This document shows, piece by piece, positions 61,501 to 64,000 of a DNA stretch of 64,000 nt (position 1 is the first letter of the stretch; every line of letters begins with the position of its first letter). The position numbers and the translations under genes are program-made. The notes under the pieces are model-generated. The model saw only the letters and a list, made by a program, of their open reading frames with translations, was not told the origin of the DNA and did no database searches. Source of the stretch: Saxidomus purpurata (taxonomy: Eukaryota > Mollusca > Bivalvia > Venerida > Veneridae); NCBI GenBank assembly GCA_022818135.1, contig JAFMSR010000016.1, forward strand, positions 11,828,149-11,892,148. The letters run 5' to 3'.

Positions 61501-63316
61501 GTGCGCACGTAATAGTTATCGCGTGCGCACGCAATAACTTTCCCTTTAGAACGCAATAGCTATCGCGTGCGCACGTAATAAATAAGAAAATCCTATGTCC
61601 CCTTTATGCCACCGTAGATACTACCTTGTTGCTGCTTAGAATATTTCTTAAATCATTTATAAAACTTTAAGCATCGGAAAGAAACGTGTCACAATTAATA
61701 ACGATAAGAATGGACTCGCTGCATATGTGTTTGGGTTCTGGATACTGCACTGGTAGAAATTTTCACTGTGACATGCAGAACAGGGATATTCTTTAAGTTA
61801 ATATATGACTCCTATGCAGCGGCAGGAAGTTTTTGATTGACCGGAAGTGACCTAAAAACGTTATTATAAATACAGAAAACACAGAACAATGGCTGGTAGC
61901 CGGTATACGGACGGGCATAATTATTACCTTTATTTTGTTGAATCCCGTCAATTACTTTTGGTGTTTTTAAACAATACTTAGCAATGTTTCTTTGGGTAAA
62001 TTTTGGTATAAACACTACACATTGTATAAGAATATATATAAAAACTACATTAGAAAACTTTTTCTACATACAAAAATATCATACAAAGTGCGATATTTCC
62101 CAGTAAACACATTTTGACCCGTGGAAGAATGTGAGACAAATGTGCTTCGAGTGTCTTTTCTATTGTGTGTCGAACACATTTGTCTCATTTCCAATTTGTC
62201 GCAAATATGAATGTTTACGAGCACATCGGTCACACCTCGTGAGACAAATGTGCTCCGAGACAAATGTGCTCCTACACACCCGACTAACATAATATCCAAT
62301 GTCTTAAGTACGGTCAGTTCAAATTAAACAGTTCACTCGTACATTTGCTGTTCCAAAAACGATTTCGTAATGTCAATTTATATGTCAATAAGCTAGAGTT
62401 GATATTAACGACTTAATTAAAACATTTGACATCGGAAATAGGAAATGCGCGAAATTGATATTCATGAGGACCTCGGACCTCGGAAACACACAACAATTTG
62501 TATTCGTGATTATTTACTGGGTAACAGTATAACGACGACTCATATACATGTATACTAGTATACAGTATTATTATTATGACATTGTGTTTAACTAAAGAAC
62601 AAACCGTGCTTTGATAATTGTTAGTGTCGGTGGCACCAGTAGTTGAAGCGCAAGAGAACTCAGTATCAGAGGAAGGGAGTTCCTTGCAGCAGGCCAGTGG
62701 TGTCTTGAGTATAACGTTAGCTGATGTAGAGGAATAGTCGTACACCCAGTTTGCCGCTCCAGTGAAGTCAGCATAGCTGTCAACACCACAACACTTTACC
62801 TGCAACACAGAATTTTAGTGTTAATACAGTTTTATGTACAACTGTTTTGATACTTTCATCTTTTTAGTGACTCCCTTTCTCAACTTGTTTATCAATTTTC
62901 TTACGACTAATTAGCAACATGACTGTTCAAGGCAAATAACAAATAGAAATCTTATAGTAAGAAAGATGTTGCGATACTTGTATTCGATGATTTTTCCATT
63001 GATGATTCAGCAATGCGAGAGGTGATGATTGTGATATAAGACAGTTTAGCAGAGAATGATTTATTTCTCAAACATGGCGGTACAGTATTCATTTAAAAAA
63101 AAAGGATTGTTACTTTTATTTGGGTTAATAAAAAAAACCAACTTAATATGTATTTCCTATCTGTGAGAGGAGATTGATACACGTGTTATATCCATTACAC
63201 TCCCATACCTTTTGCATAACTACATTCCAAGCAATAGTTATAACATCGGTGCCGTTCAGACCAGCATAGTCTGACTGTATTTTCTTTCGCAGCTCCTTCT
63301 TCAATGGCTTATGAAT
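58516..63316 (-). CDS. Tetraspanin gene 5, 3' part (5' end beyond window)
   Basis: Four exons are visible: 63209-63316 (108 bp), 62605-62799 (195 bp), 59154-59237 (84 bp) and 58516-58647 (132 bp, TGA stop), giving 172 codons plus stop, all phase 0. These correspond to exons 4-7 of gene 4. The loop exon begins [15 protein letters not shown], nearly identical to gene 4, and shows CCG, ACC, C and, in the next exon, GC. The sequon NGT is shared with gene 4. The C-terminal exon finishes TM4 and adds a basic, proline-rich tail (GDNAKKNKVGP onwards). The loop exon's donor is GTTTGT, as in gene 2. No TM1-TM3 exons were found between 63317 and 64000, so the gene continues to the right. Its 3.4 kb intron between the loop exon and the 84 bp exon holds a 2.8 kb inverted-repeat element. 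Confidence 0.88.
59965..60345. repeat. Palindromic array of 'CGATGGTACGATGGTGAAA' words
   Basis: The left half (59965-60210) repeats 'cgatggtacgatggtgaaaa' about every 22 bp. The right half (60218-60345) repeats the complement ('ttttcaccatcgtgccatcg'). The centre is near 60214. Frames over it encode H, R and S-rich artefacts. Confidence 0.85.
60410..61195. repeat. 'TCTCGTGTCTCGCTTCG' word arrays with inverted pairing
   Basis: 60410-60500 and 60985-61190 share words such as 'tctcgtgtctcgcttcg', 'gatattttaccg' and complements like 'acacgaagcgatgcgcgata'. They flank about 480 bp of AT-rich DNA. Confidence 0.55.
61369..61474 (+). mobile_element. tRNA-derived SINE head, 3' truncated
   Basis: 'ggggcctccgtggccgagtg' and 'aggttcgacactcactcggg' are the A-box and B-box regions of a SINE I recognise from bivalves, followed by 'attcatgcgaggaagcccgt'. 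The body ends abruptly at a different word array. Confidence 0.75.
61497..61581. repeat. 'TATCGCGTGCGCACGTAATA' word array
   Basis: Four GTGCGCACG cores in 85 bp, each near AATA and itself palindromic. Part of the 2.8 kb element. Confidence 0.8.
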
Positions 63317-64000
63317 CTGTAAAATTAAGAAATACTAACAATTTTATGTCATGAATATGTTACTAGTATAAAAAAATAGTTGACAAGTTGTCACTGGCAA
63401 TCAATTCTCCGCTTTCATGAGTTAGCGAATGCCCCTCACTAGAACTGAGAAAAAAATGTGTTCCTAATGTGTCCATTTTATATGACCTCGTACTATATTG
63501 TTGATGTACATTTTAACAAAATGAACTTAAATACAGAATTTAAAACTAGATCTATTATAACTTATTCAAGACATTTTCAGACTTAGTTATGTTATCGCAA
63601 CCGTGAATCTGAAATTCTGTCATTTGCAGACTTTCTACAAAGAATGAGTAAGATTGGAATCATTTTCTGTTGCTGACACATTTTTTCATCTTCGGGACGG
63701 TGATATTAGTTTACAAAACGTTTTGGCTAACGAGGAGCCAACTTAGCTGCTGAAGTCAAAGTTTATTTTTCAGAAATCTATAACACCAGTAAAGCAAGAA
63801 AGCTTCATTCGTTCATCAGACTTTAGATTTAACGACGTGTACTGTTTATGAAATTATCTTTATAGTCACATTTCATTTGCTATCATTTGTTTCCGGTAGT
63901 AGCTTTTTGCAGCCGCTTTCCAGCCGCTGCATAAATCTTCCGACGGGGATTAAGCGTTATCTGACATAACTGCCGTTTAATAAAGACGAAAGGGAATGCG

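Larger units (their letters stand above)
59508..62284. mobile_element. 2.8 kb inverted-repeat element in gene 5 intron
   Basis: Long terminal inverted repeats: the left end reads 'gtgtaggagcacatttgtct' then 'cggagcacatttgtct', and the right end is its complement ('agacaaatgtgctccgagac', 'aaatgtgctcctacac'). Similarity continues for about 60 bp. The word GAGCACATTTGTCTC also recurs inside the ends (59640-59730, 62126-62180). The interior holds other word arrays and a SINE head. No transposase ORF recognised. Target duplication not identified. Confidence 0.75.

Noticed and set aside
60978..61559. 193-codon plus-strand frame
   Set aside because: Spans word-repeat arrays and a SINE head; no coherent protein features.

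Overview
This is a eukaryotic (metazoan) window, and I read it as bivalve mollusc nuclear DNA. The reasons are AT-rich sequence, multi-exon genes with GT-AG introns, no prokaryote-style gene packing, and several repeats I recognise as typical of bivalve genomes: tRNA-derived SINEs, an element starting 'acaagagggccaagatggccc' and ending in 'ggtgagctaaaa', and an element starting 'tagctcgactattcgaag'. The species assignment is inference.

The coding content is a head-to-tail cluster of five tetraspanin genes, all on the minus strand. Gene 1 is at 4016-11610 (279 aa), gene 2 at 14934-26121 (281 aa), gene 3 at 38111-44820 (279 aa), gene 4 at 53571-57437 (309 aa), and gene 5 starts beyond the right edge and ends at 58516. 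I assembled the exons by hand from splice sites and homology between copies. Every intron is phase 0 and exon sizes are nearly invariant: about 60, 156, 111, 75, 93, 195, 84 and 66 bp in genes 1-3. Gene 4 has the 156 and 111 bp exons fused into one of 264 bp, and genes 4 and 5 share a 108 bp exon in place of the 93 bp one. All five large extracellular loops have six cysteines in the order CCG, ACC, C, (G/S)C, the arrangement seen in CD63-like tetraspanins. Genes 4 and 5 form a closer pair with longer basic C-terminal tails.

The gaps between genes (11.6-14.6 kb, 26.1-38.1 kb, 44.8-53.6 kb and 57.4-58.4 kb) hold no gene I can support. They and the introns are filled with repeats: a TTAA-targeting MITE family with three good copies and two homopolymer-scrambled ones, a second MITE that supplies a natural empty site for the first, a TA-flanked MITE, fold-back elements, a 2.8 kb inverted-repeat element built from several short-word arrays, SINEs, minisatellites, and a 1.5 kb GAGACA array.

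The most interesting pattern is that several tandem arrays are anchored on, and apparently derived from, the splice junctions of these genes. A 31 bp satellite in gene 2 intron 7 is an amplified copy of the exon 7 donor site. A 60 bp unit upstream of gene 3 exon 5 is an amplified copy of its acceptor site. The GAGACA array starts within about 10 nt of the gene 2 exon 5 donor. Genes 1 and 2 also appear to share a spliced 3' UTR.
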